A DNA stretch of 11,643 nucleotides from Gammaproteobacteria bacterium (GTDB lineage Bacteria; Pseudomonadota; Gammaproteobacteria; Xanthomonadales; Xanthomonadaceae). The notes beneath the pieces were generated by a model that saw only the letters and a program-made list of their open reading frames with translations, searched no databases and was not told the origin of the DNA. Location of the stretch: NCBI GenBank assembly GCA_025360985.1, contig JANYBA010000069.1, forward strand, positions 1 to 11,643, written 5' to 3'. Positions 1 to 6,973 of the stretch are shown here, piece by piece; within the stretch, counting starts at the first letter, position 1, and each line of letters opens with the position of its first letter. A program made the position numbers and the translations under genes.

Positions 1-1165
1 ACTTGGCGCCCCAGACGAACAACACCGACAGGATCGATCCCGCCCAGATCGCGTGTACCGGCGTGCGATGGGACGGCGAAACCGAGGCCAGCGCTTTCGA
101 GAACGGCAAGCCGCCGTCGCGCGAGAACGCGTACATCATTCGCGAAATCGACGTCACTGTCGCCAGTCCGCACAGCCATTGCGAGAAGGTGATCGCGACG
201 TACAGGATCATCTTGACCGTCGGGTTGAACTGGGTGTCCATCGCCCAGAAGAACACGTTCCAGCCCTGCTTGGCAGCGTCGTCCATGTTCGGGATGACCA
301 GGATGAAGGCGCAAAGCATGATCCAGCCGAACAGCGCCGACCACCAGACCGAACTGACGATTCCGCGTGGGACCGAAAGCGCCGCTTTCTTGGTTTCCTC
401 GGAGGTGTGCGCCGAGGCGTCATAGCCGGTGATCGTGTAGATCGGCAGCAAAAGCCCCAATGCGAACACCCAACCGCTGGAGACTTGCGGCCAGACGTTG
501 GCGCCGGCTTCGCCGGAGTAGTTGGAGAAGGTCCAAAGGCGACTGAACTCGTAGCTCGGTGCATAAACGAAACAAGCGATGGTGAGCGCCAGCGCCGTAC
601 CGAAGATCAGGTAGCCGGAGAAGTCGGTCAATTTCGCCGTCAATCCAATACCGACGTGGTTCACCAGAGCCATCAGGCCGGTGATGATCGACAAGAACAC
701 GACCAACGTTGTCGGGGAATCGGTCAGGCCGAGTTGCGCCCCGAATGCACCCATGAAGAAGTAGTAGGTGCCGACGTTGATGGCCCCGAGCACCGTCACC
801 AGGCCGAGCAGGTTGAACCAGGCGGTAAGCCAGCCGGTGAAGCGGTTGCCCAGGATCGAGCCCCAGTGGTACAAGCCGCCGGCGGTTGGATAGGCCGAGG
901 CGATCTGGGCCATGGCGATGGCAAACACACCCGAGACCAGGCAGCCCAGGGGCCAGCCTATGCCGATGGCCGCGCCGCCTGCGCCCGAGGTTGCCTGCGC
1001 CAGAGAATTGATGCCGCCGGACAGGATGCAGATGATGGAAAAGGAAATCGCAAAGTTGGAAAAGGCGCCCATGCTGCGCGCCAGCTCCTGGGCGTAGCCC
1101 ATGCCGTGCAACTGTTTGGTGTCTTCGTCATGCGCCGCCCCGGCGCTGGGTTGTGCTGGATTCAT
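1..1165 (-). CDS. APC-superfamily amino acid/amine permease, C-terminus beyond window
   Basis: Inner-membrane amino acid, polyamine or choline-type transporter of the APC superfamily. The frame is open from the ATG at 1165 to the left edge, giving 388 visible residues; the family is usually about 500, so roughly the last quarter is missing. A hydrophilic N-tail (1-32) is followed by hydrophobic helices. Recognisable blocks are GAFSNFAISFSIICILSGG (33-51), YPTAGGLYHWGS (92-103), GYDASAHTSEETKKA (247-261) and SRMMYAFSRDGG (341-352). These match the amino acid/choline transporter (UGA4/GABA-permease-like) branch. The start is supported by a GGGGAGAGAG ribosome site just upstream. It is the last visible gene of a minus-strand operon, 69 bp after the alcohol dehydrogenase. 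From context I infer that it imports the amine or amino alcohol handled by that operon. Family assignment is secure; the substrate is not known. Confidence 0.9.
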   Translation of the reverse strand, partial: MNPAQPSAGAAHDEDTKQLHGMGYAQELARSMGAFSNFAISFSIICILSGGINSLAQATSGAGGAAIGIGWPLGCLVSGVFAIAMAQIASAYPTAGGLYHWGSILGNRFTGWLTAWFNLLGLVTVLGAINVGTYYFFMGAFGAQLGLTDSPTTLVVFLSIITGLMALVNHVGIGLTAKLTDFSGYLIFGTALALTIACFVYAPSYEFSRLWTFSNYSGEAGANVWPQVSSGWVFALGLLLPIYTITGYDASAHTSEETKKAALSVPRGIVSSVWWSALFGWIMLCAFILVIPNMDDAAKQGWNVFFWAMDTQFNPTVKMILYVAITFSQWLCGLATVTSISRMMYAFSRDGGLPFSKALASVSPSHRTPVHAIWAGSILSVLFVWGAK

Positions 1166-1234
1166 TGTTCTCTCTCCCCTCAAAGTGATGAAACACTGAC
1201 ATCCGAACTCACGCATCCTACTGCCATTTCGGCC

Positions 1235-2395
1235 CTACAACCGTCCCTCGCTGGCCGCTGCGAATATTGCGCTGGTGCCGGTCTTGTCCAAGGCGACCGG
1301 ATTGCCTCCCGCGGACGGGTCCACCACCGCCATTTCGGCGACCAGGTCGGCCTGGCGATCGTCCACGCCGAGGTCGGGCAGGGTGTGCGGCACACTGACG
1401 TCGTTTCGCAGTTGCAGCACGAAAGCCATGAAGCTGTCGAAACCCGGGTCGGGCAATCCCAGGTAGGCGGCGAGGCGGGCGATGCGTTGTTCGATCGCCG
1501 CGCGATTGAATTGCAGTACGTAGGGCATGAGCGTCGCATTGGTCATGCCGTGGTGGGTGTCGTAGAGCGCGCCAATCGGATGCGCCAGCGCGTGCATGCC
1601 GCCCAGCCCTTTCTGGAAAGCAGTAGCGCCCATCGCGGCAGCCGCCATCATGTCGGCGCGGGCATCGAGATCGTCGGGCGTGCGCACGGCGCGCGCAAGC
1701 GCACCAGCGACCAGGCGCATGCCTTCGACGGCGATGCCATCGGCCATCGGGTGGAAGCCCGGCGCGCAATAGGCCTCGAGGCAGTGCGAAAGCGCGTCCA
1801 TGCCGGTGCCGGCGGTAATTTTCGCGGGCATGCCCACGGTGAGCGCCGGATCGCAGATGACCACGCGCGGCATCATCTTCGGATGGAAAATAATTCGCTT
1901 TGTGTGCGTTCGTTCATCGGTGAGCACGCCGGCGCGGCCGACCTCGGATCCGGTGCCGGCGGTGGTGGGCACGGCGATCACCGGCGCGATGCCGGCGGGA
2001 TCAGCGCGTTTCCACCAGTCGCCGATGTCTTCGAAATCCCAGACCGGGCGGTCCTGCCCGCTCATGAAGGCAATGAGTTTGCCCATGTCCAGGCCGCTGC
2101 CGCCACCGAAGGCGACCACGCCATCGTGCTTGCCGGTGTGATACGCCGCGAGGCCATCGAGCAGGTTGGCTTCGATCGGATTGGGTTTCAAGTCGGCGAA
2201 TAATCGTGCGTCCAGCCCGGCCGCAGTGAGGGACTCCAAGGCCGCGGTGGTGATCGGTGCGCGCGCAAGCCCGCTGTCGGTCACCAGCAGCGGGCGCGAA
2301 ATGCCGTGGTTGCGGCAATGTTCGGCCAGTTCGCGAATCCGGCCGACGCCGAATTTGATCGTGGTGGGGTAATTCCAGTTGGCGTTGGCAGGCAT
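1235..2395 (-). CDS. Iron-containing (type III) alcohol dehydrogenase
   Basis: Cytoplasmic NAD(P)-dependent group III alcohol dehydrogenase, 386 residues, a normal full length. The N-terminal Rossmann-like half carries the GGGSGLDMGK nucleotide loop (97-106) and PTTAGTGSE (143-151). The C-terminal helical half carries the metal ligands. By comparison with FucO these are Asp200 and His204 (GMDALSHCLEAY) and His268 and His282 (GMHALAHPIG then THHG), with the conserved active-site His272 between them. All four ligands are intact, so it should be catalytic. Its ATG is 2 bp after the aldehyde dehydrogenase stop, so the two are very likely translationally coupled. I infer successive oxidation of a hydroxyl to an aldehyde and then an acid, possibly on a gamma-glutamyl-amino alcohol. 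It could instead run as an aldehyde reductase. Close relatives act on 1,3-propanediol, lactaldehyde, ethanol or 4-hydroxybutyrate; the sequence alone does not say which. Confidence 0.93.
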   Translation of the reverse strand: MPANANWNYPTTIKFGVGRIRELAEHCRNHGISRPLLVTDSGLARAPITTAALESLTAAGLDARLFADLKPNPIEANLLDGLAAYHTGKHDGVVAFGGGSGLDMGKLIAFMSGQDRPVWDFEDIGDWWKRADPAGIAPVIAVPTTAGTGSEVGRAGVLTDERTHTKRIIFHPKMMPRVVICDPALTVGMPAKITAGTGMDALSHCLEAYCAPGFHPMADGIAVEGMRLVAGALARAVRTPDDLDARADMMAAAAMGATAFQKGLGGMHALAHPIGALYDTHHGMTNATLMPYVLQFNRAAIEQRIARLAAYLGLPDPGFDSFMAFVLQLRNDVSVPHTLPDLGVDDRQADLVAEMAVVDPSAGGNPVALDKTGTSAIFAAASEGRL

Positions 2396-2397
2396 GC

Positions 2398-3789
2398 TCA
2401 GATCTCGTGGCGCAGGTGGAAGGATTTCGGGCGGGTCAGGGTTTCGTAACCGACGCGTGAAAGCGTCGCGCCGCGACCCGTCTGTTTTACGCCGGTCCAG
2501 GCTAGGGCCGGATCGAGTGCGTCGCAGCGATTCATGAATACCGTGCCGGTGGCGATCTCGTCGCCGATGCGCTCAGCGGCCTCGAGGTCGGACGTCCACA
2601 CCGACGCGGTCAGCCCGAATTCGGAATCGTTCATCAGTTCGATCGCGGCCTCGTCGCTGTCGACGGCCATGATGCCGACGACCGGACCAAAACTTTCGTC
2701 GCGCATCACCGACATCCGGTGGTCGACATCGACCAGAACCTGCGGTGCAAGATAGGCGGTGCCGCGCACGTCGGCAGAGAATCCGGCCGGGTCGATCAAG
2801 GCCTTCGCGCCCTTCGATACCGCTTCGGCGATCTGGCCACGCACGAATTCCGCTGCTGCCGGCCGGATCACCGGGCCCAGCGTCGTGGCTTCGTCGAGCG
2901 GGTTGCCGAGCACGTAGTCGCGGGTGAGGTCGACGAAGCGCTCGACGAATTCCGGATACGCTTTTTTATCGACATAAATGCGTTCGATGCCGCAGCAACT
3001 CTGGCCGGAATTGAAGAAACTGCCGTCGACCAGGTTTTCGACCGCGTGCGCCATGTTGGCGTCGGCGCGCACGTAGGCCGGATCCTTGCCGCCGAGCTCG
3101 AGGCCGACGCCGAGGAATCTACCGACCGCCGCGGCCTCCATTGCCCGGCCGCCGGCGACCGAGCCGGTGAAGTTCACCTGTTGCACGCGGCCGGAGGCGA
3201 TCACGCGCGCGGTCTGTTCGTGGTCCATGACAATGTTCTGGAACACGCCTTCGGGCAGGCCGGCTTTGCGGAAGGCCTCGGCGAAGCGCTCGCCGACCAG
3301 CAGGGTTTGCGCGGCGTGCTTGAGGATGACGGCGTTGCCGGCCATCAACGCCGGCACGATCGAATTCACCGCGGTCAGGTACGGATAGTTCCAGGGCGCG
3401 ATCACCAGCACGGTGCCCAGCGGCTCGCGCTTGATGTAACGACGGAATCCGGCCTTGGGGCCGGGATTGACCGGCGCCAGCGCTTCCGGGGCGATCGCGA
3501 TCATGTAGCGTGCGCGTTCCTCGAAGCCGCGCAGTTCGCCGGCGCCATAGCGCACCGGCCGGCCCATCTGCCAGGCCAGCTCGGGCACGATCTGCTCGCG
3601 CATGGCCAGCATCGCGTCGACCGCCGCGGTGCAGAAGTCCGCGCGCTCGGCCAGCGGCCGGCGCTTCCACTCGGCCTGGGCCTTGGCCGCCAGCGTAAGC
3701 GCACGGTCGATGCGCGTGTCGTCGGCGCAGTGGCGTTCGACGTAAACCAGGCCATCAATAGGGGAGATCAGGTGCAATTGCGAACTCAT
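2398..3789 (-). CDS. NAD(P)-dependent aldehyde dehydrogenase (succinate-semialdehyde-like)
   Basis: Cytoplasmic aldehyde dehydrogenase of the ALDH superfamily, 463 residues, slightly short but complete. Catalytic features are all visible: the oxyanion Asn134 in APWNYPY (131-137), Lys157 for cofactor binding, FTGSVAGG (207-214), the general base Glu231 in LELGGKDP (230-237), the nucleophile Cys265 in FNSGQSCCG (259-267), and ESFGPV (365-370). The overall look is of the GabD/succinate-semialdehyde group, the same superfamily as PuuC, which oxidises gamma-glutamyl-aminobutyraldehyde. It lies 42 bp after the glutamine synthetase-like gene and 2 bp before the alcohol dehydrogenase. I infer that it oxidises the aldehyde made by that dehydrogenase. 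The Shine-Dalgarno before its ATG is weak, suggesting translation partly coupled to upstream genes. The exact aldehyde substrate is unknown. Confidence 0.93.
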   Translation of the reverse strand: MSSQLHLISPIDGLVYVERHCADDTRIDRALTLAAKAQAEWKRRPLAERADFCTAAVDAMLAMREQIVPELAWQMGRPVRYGAGELRGFEERARYMIAIAPEALAPVNPGPKAGFRRYIKREPLGTVLVIAPWNYPYLTAVNSIVPALMAGNAVILKHAAQTLLVGERFAEAFRKAGLPEGVFQNIVMDHEQTARVIASGRVQQVNFTGSVAGGRAMEAAAVGRFLGVGLELGGKDPAYVRADANMAHAVENLVDGSFFNSGQSCCGIERIYVDKKAYPEFVERFVDLTRDYVLGNPLDEATTLGPVIRPAAAEFVRGQIAEAVSKGAKALIDPAGFSADVRGTAYLAPQVLVDVDHRMSVMRDESFGPVVGIMAVDSDEAAIELMNDSEFGLTASVWTSDLEAAERIGDEIATGTVFMNRCDALDPALAWTGVKQTGRGATLSRVGYETLTRPKSFHLRHEI

Positions 3790-3831
3790 AGGCTTGGCGC
3801 ATCCATGCGGGGGAATGGGGAAGGGGTTGGC

Positions 3832-5202
3832 TCAGTAGCGCTCGAAGCCGCGGCGCAGTTCCCAGTCGGTGACCCGACGGTCGTACTCCAACTGTTCCCA
3901 ATCGGCGGTGTGCGCGTAATGGTCGATGACTTCGTCGCCGAAGGCCTGGCGCAGCATCGTCGAAGCCTTGAGCGCCGCCGTGGCGTCGCGCAGGGTATGG
4001 GCGACTTCCGGCAGCTTGTCGCCGTAGTAGGCGTCGCCTTCGAAGGGCTTGCCGAGTTCGAGTTTTTCATCGATGCCGGCCAGCCCCGCCGCAATCAGTG
4101 CGGCGAAGGCCAGGTAGGGATTGAGGTCGGCGCCGCCGATCCGGCATTCGATGCGGATTCCCTTGCTGCCTTCGGCGCAGAGCCGGAATCCGGCGGTGAG
4201 GTTGTCGCGGCTCCAGATCGCCCGGGTCGGCGCGAAGGTGCCGACCATGAAGCGCTTGTAGGAATTGATGTAGGGCGCGAGGAAGCAGGTGATGTCGGGC
4301 GCGTACTTGAGCTGGCCGGCGACCCACTGCCGCATCAGCGTCGACATGGTGAATTCGGCCTTGGCATCGAAGAACAAGGGTCGGCTGCCGTCCAGGCTCC
4401 AGAGCGAATTGTGGATGTGGCTGCTCGATCCGGCCAGGTCGTTGCGCCACTTGGCCATGAACGTGATCGCCTTGCCCTGGAGCATGGCGATCTCCTTGCA
4501 GGCGTGCTTGATGATGGCGTGGCGATCGGCCATCTCCAGCACTTCGCAGTAGCGGACGTTGATCTCTTCCTGGCCCGGGCCCCATTCGCCCTTGGAATTC
4601 TCGACCGGCACGCCGGCGGCCTGCAGGTGCTTGCGGATCGCCCGCATTACCGGCTCTTCGCGCGTGGTTTGCAGGATGTGGTAGTCCTCGATGTAGCGGC
4701 CGGCAGTTTTCGGCTGCTGGTACTGCTTGTCGGAAAGCGACTCGTAGCTCTCGTCGAACAGGTAGAACTCCAGTTCCGAGGCGAACATGCCGGTGTAGCC
4801 GCGCTCGGCCAGGCGTGCGACCTGGCGCTTGAGGATCCCGCGCGGACTGTGCGGCAAATCGTTGTGGTGATGGTCCTGGACGTCGCAGAGCACGAGGGCG
4901 GTGCCTTCCAGCCAGGGCACGCGGCGCATGGTCTTGAGGTCCGGCACCAGCACGAAATCGCCGTAGCCCTTGGTCCAGCTGGCGGCGGCGTAACCGGGCA
5001 CCGGTTCCATGTCGATGTCGTTGGCGAGCAGGTAATTGCAGCAATGGGTCTCCTCGTGGCCGCTGTCGAGGAAATATTCGGCTTGGAAGCGCTTGCCGAC
5101 CAGGCGCCCCTGCATGTCGACCATGCAGGCGAGCACGGTATCGAGTTCGCCGGCGGCGACGGCGCTCTTCAGGTCAGCGAGGGTCAGGGGCGACGGATTC
5201 AT
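3832..5202 (-). CDS. Glutamine synthetase-like gamma-glutamyl-amine ligase (PuuA/GlnA3/GlnA4 type)
   Basis: ATP-dependent ligase of the glutamine synthetase I fold, 456 residues, probably joining the gamma-carboxyl of glutamate to an amine. Glutamate- and metal-binding residues are kept: Glu143 and Glu145 (ASELEFYLFD), Glu206 and Glu213 (GEWGPGQEE), His262 and His264 (GSSSHIHNS), and Glu352 with Arg354 (IECRIGGADLNPYLAF). The segment that in true glutamine synthetases reads DGSS, with the Asp that binds ammonium, reads AAAS here (72-75, in GYAAASWTKG). The adenylylation loop around the regulatory Tyr (NLYDLPPEE in enterobacteria) is also absent. Both points favour an amine-using paralogue such as PuuA, IpuC or the Streptomyces GlnA3/GlnA4 enzymes over an ammonium-assimilating GlnA. 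It is the second gene of the operon, 23 bp after the amidohydrolase. I infer that it makes the first pathway intermediate. Substrate choice (putrescine, ethanolamine or another) cannot be read from the sequence. Confidence 0.9.
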   Translation of the reverse strand: MNPSPLTLADLKSAVAAGELDTVLACMVDMQGRLVGKRFQAEYFLDSGHEETHCCNYLLANDIDMEPVPGYAAASWTKGYGDFVLVPDLKTMRRVPWLEGTALVLCDVQDHHHNDLPHSPRGILKRQVARLAERGYTGMFASELEFYLFDESYESLSDKQYQQPKTAGRYIEDYHILQTTREEPVMRAIRKHLQAAGVPVENSKGEWGPGQEEINVRYCEVLEMADRHAIIKHACKEIAMLQGKAITFMAKWRNDLAGSSSHIHNSLWSLDGSRPLFFDAKAEFTMSTLMRQWVAGQLKYAPDITCFLAPYINSYKRFMVGTFAPTRAIWSRDNLTAGFRLCAEGSKGIRIECRIGGADLNPYLAFAALIAAGLAGIDEKLELGKPFEGDAYYGDKLPEVAHTLRDATAALKASTMLRQAFGDEVIDHYAHTADWEQLEYDRRVTDWELRRGFERY

Positions 5203-5225
5203 GGAATTCCCGGGTTAGGCAAGGT

Positions 5226-6002
5226 TCAAGACGGTTCGCCGAGGGCGGCGAACAAGACGCGCTGGAGCCGTTCGGCCCAGCGCCGTTGCGCCGCTTCGTC
5301 GGCGAGCAGGTCGTTGCGCACTTCGATCATCGCGCAGGGCAGGCCGCGCGCCTGTCCGTGCCGACCAACGCTGTGGTAGACGCCGTCGTGCGGTCCGTAG
5401 GGCTCGTTGTCGCCAGCCACCAGGCCGGGCTCGGCGCGCAGCCCGGCGAGCATGGCGTCGGCGAGCAGGCGGTCGTCCTCGGCGATGACGCCGACATGCC
5501 AAGGTCGCGCGACGCCGTTGTAGCTCGGCGTGAACGAATGCACCGACACCACCGCCGTGTGCCAACCGCCGGCGAGGCGGGAATTGATCAGCGCATCCAC
5601 CTGCTTGTGGAAGGGATCATAGAGCGCGGCCTGGCGCAGGCGCCGTTCGCCGCCGGCCAGGGCGACATTGCCGGGGATCGTGGTGTCTTCGCTATGTTCG
5701 ACGATCGAATCCCCGGCGCTGACGTCGCGATTGAGATCGAGCAGCAAGCGCGAGTAGGTGGCATGGGCGAGCGGGGCGTCGAGCAGCAGCGACATTTGCC
5801 GCGCCAGGCCGAGCGCGCCGATGTCCCAGGCGATGTGGCGCTCGAGGTCGCGGGCAGGCAAGCCGAGGCCACCGTAACTCGCGGGAATGAAGTTGCTGGC
5901 GTGTTCGCAAAGCAGCAGCACCGGGCCCTTGCCCTGCGCGTTGACGACGGCGATGGGCGAATCGAAGGCGGTGCTGGCGGCGATCGCGACGTTGGGGGGC
6001 AT
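5226..6002 (-). CDS. N-formylglutamate amidohydrolase-family protein
   Basis: Hydrolase of the N-formylglutamate amidohydrolase family, 258 residues, usual length. Conserved blocks seen are CEHASNFIP (32-40), an Asp at 60 in HIAWD, LLLDLNRD (87-94, with the Asn-Arg-Asp), SVHSFTP (153-159) and IEVRNDL (226-232). The His and Asp/Glu residues in these blocks are the expected metal and active-site positions. Classic family members release formate from N-formylglutamate in histidine breakdown, but no hut gene is present here. As first gene of an operon with a gamma-glutamyl-amide ligase and two dehydrogenases, it more likely cleaves a gamma-glutamyl amide, a role played by the unrelated PuuD in the putrescine pathway. 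That reassignment is inference. No convincing Shine-Dalgarno precedes the ATG at 6002 and no better in-frame start is visible. Confidence 0.88.
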   Translation of the reverse strand: MPPNVAIAASTAFDSPIAVVNAQGKGPVLLLCEHASNFIPASYGGLGLPARDLERHIAWDIGALGLARQMSLLLDAPLAHATYSRLLLDLNRDVSAGDSIVEHSEDTTIPGNVALAGGERRLRQAALYDPFHKQVDALINSRLAGGWHTAVVSVHSFTPSYNGVARPWHVGVIAEDDRLLADAMLAGLRAEPGLVAGDNEPYGPHDGVYHSVGRHGQARGLPCAMIEVRNDLLADEAAQRRWAERLQRVLFAALGEPS

Positions 6003-6013
6003 CTTCGGCAGTC

Positions 6014-6043
6014 TTGTAATTATCGATACAACGGGGGTATATA
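6014..6043 (+). promoter_or_regulatory. Candidate sigma-70 promoter of the rpiR-type gene
   Basis: TTGTAA (6014-6019) and TATATA (6038-6043) are separated by 18 bp, a reasonable -35/-10 pair pointing at the regulator. Transcription would start near 6050, leaving about 60 nt of leader that contains the 18-bp inverted repeat. On the other strand the same stretch holds GATAAT (complement of 6019-6024), a possible -10 for the operon, but without a good -35. The two promoters would then overlap. This comes from reading the sequence only; no start site is known. Confidence 0.35.
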
Positions 6044-6066
6044 TCGGCCTTGGTGTTAAAGCTCTA

Positions 6067-6084
6067 ACAACCCGTTCGGGTTGT
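6067..6084. promoter_or_regulatory. Perfect 18-bp inverted repeat, candidate RpiR operator
   Basis: ACAACCCG-TT-CGGGTTGT: two perfect 8-bp arms around a 2-bp centre, in the 107-bp region between the divergent operon and the regulator gene. It lies downstream of the candidate plus-strand promoter and overlaps a TTGACA hexamer on the minus strand (complement of 6082-6087). Its size and symmetry suit a dimeric helix-turn-helix protein, and the adjacent RpiR-family gene is the natural candidate to bind it. No T-run follows on either strand, so a terminator is unlikely. Confidence 0.55.
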
Positions 6085-6109
6085 CAAGTCGCAGCACGGG
6101 AGACCGGGC

Positions 6110-6973
6110 GTGTCGCAGACCATCGTCGAAAGGTTGCGCGAAGGGTTGGACGCTTTTTCGGCGACCGAGCGCCGCGTCGCGCACCGGCTGCTGGCCGAAT
6201 ACCCGGTCGCCGGGCTGCAAAGCGCCTCCGACCTCGCCCGTGCTGTTGGCGTCAGCGCGCCGTCGGTCCTGCGCCTGGTCGCCCGCCTCGGCTTCGGTTC
6301 CTACCCCGAGTTCCAGCGCAGCTTGCGCGGCGAACTCGTGGCGCAACTGGCGTCGCCCCTCGCCAAGCAGCCGCCGCCGCGTTCGCGGCGCAAGCCGGTG
6401 CAGCCGTCGGCCCAAAACGAGTTCGCCGAGGCAGTGGCGCGCAACCTGCAGGAGACTTTCGCCAACCTGCCGGCGGCCGAATTCGAGGCGGTGGTGAAAC
6501 TGCTGGCCGATGGCCGCTTGCACGTGCACCTGATCGGCGGCCGTTTCACCGATGCCTTGGCCCTTTACCTGTCGGTGCAGCTGCGCGTGCTGCGTTCCGG
6601 CGTCAGCCACATGCAGGAGCAGGAATCGAATTGGCACGACCAGTTGCTCGACATGGGCAAGCGCGACGTGCTCGTGGTCTACGACATCCGCCGTTACCAG
6701 CCCAGCTTGTTGCGCTTGGCGCAAGCGGCGGCCGAGCGCCAGGTGCGGATCGTGCTGATGACCGACCAGTGGCTGTCGCCGATCGCCCGCGTCGCCAGCC
6801 ACGTGCTGCCGGCGCGCGTCGCCGTGCCATCGGTCTGGGACTCCGGCGCCGCCCTGATGGCGCTGTCGGAAGCGCTCTTGGCCGAAGTCAGCCGCCAGGG
6901 CTGGGAAGTGAGCAAGCAGCGCATGCGTGAGCTGGAAGGCATGCGCGAACGCCTCGACGGCGGTCGTCAATGA
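6110..6973 (+). CDS. MurR/RpiR-family transcriptional regulator (HTH + SIS)
   Basis: DNA-binding regulator, 287 residues. Residues 1-77 form the RpiR helix-turn-helix domain, with the recognition unit around ASDLARAVGVSAPSVLRLVA (39-58). A Pro/Arg-rich linker (88-100) leads to an SIS domain (about 125-255). The SIS pocket is unusual: where sugar-phosphate binders have GxGxS and an SGxT turn, this protein has LIGGRFTD (141-148) and YDIRRYQPS (191-199). It therefore probably senses something other than a phosphosugar. The start is GTG at 6110 with GGGAGA six bases upstream (6098-6103). It is divergent from the five-gene amine-type operon and separated by an inverted repeat, so it likely controls that operon and itself. 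Repressor versus activator is not decidable here. Its stop overlaps the next start by ATGA. Confidence 0.9.
   Translation: MSQTIVERLREGLDAFSATERRVAHRLLAEYPVAGLQSASDLARAVGVSAPSVLRLVARLGFGSYPEFQRSLRGELVAQLASPLAKQPPPRSRRKPVQPSAQNEFAEAVARNLQETFANLPAAEFEAVVKLLADGRLHVHLIGGRFTDALALYLSVQLRVLRSGVSHMQEQESNWHDQLLDMGKRDVLVVYDIRRYQPSLLRLAQAAAERQVRIVLMTDQWLSPIARVASHVLPARVAVPSVWDSGAALMALSEALLAEVSRQGWEVSKQRMRELEGMRERLDGGRQ

Noticed and set aside
53..2203. Long plus-strand open frame (716 codons) opposite the permease and alcohol dehydrogenase.
   Set aside because: It is antisense to two genes with clear conserved motifs; its protein is rich in Arg, His and Gly with no domain pattern, as expected for a GC-rich shadow frame.
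2719..5379. Plus-strand open frame of 886 codons opposite the aldehyde dehydrogenase and ligase genes.
   Set aside because: It lies antisense to well-supported genes, has no recognisable domain, and its length follows from codon bias at high GC.
6014..6031. Second imperfect inverted repeat, TTGTA-8-TACAA, as another operator.
   Set aside because: The arms are only 5 bp and coincide with the candidate -35; this is too weak to list as a separate site.
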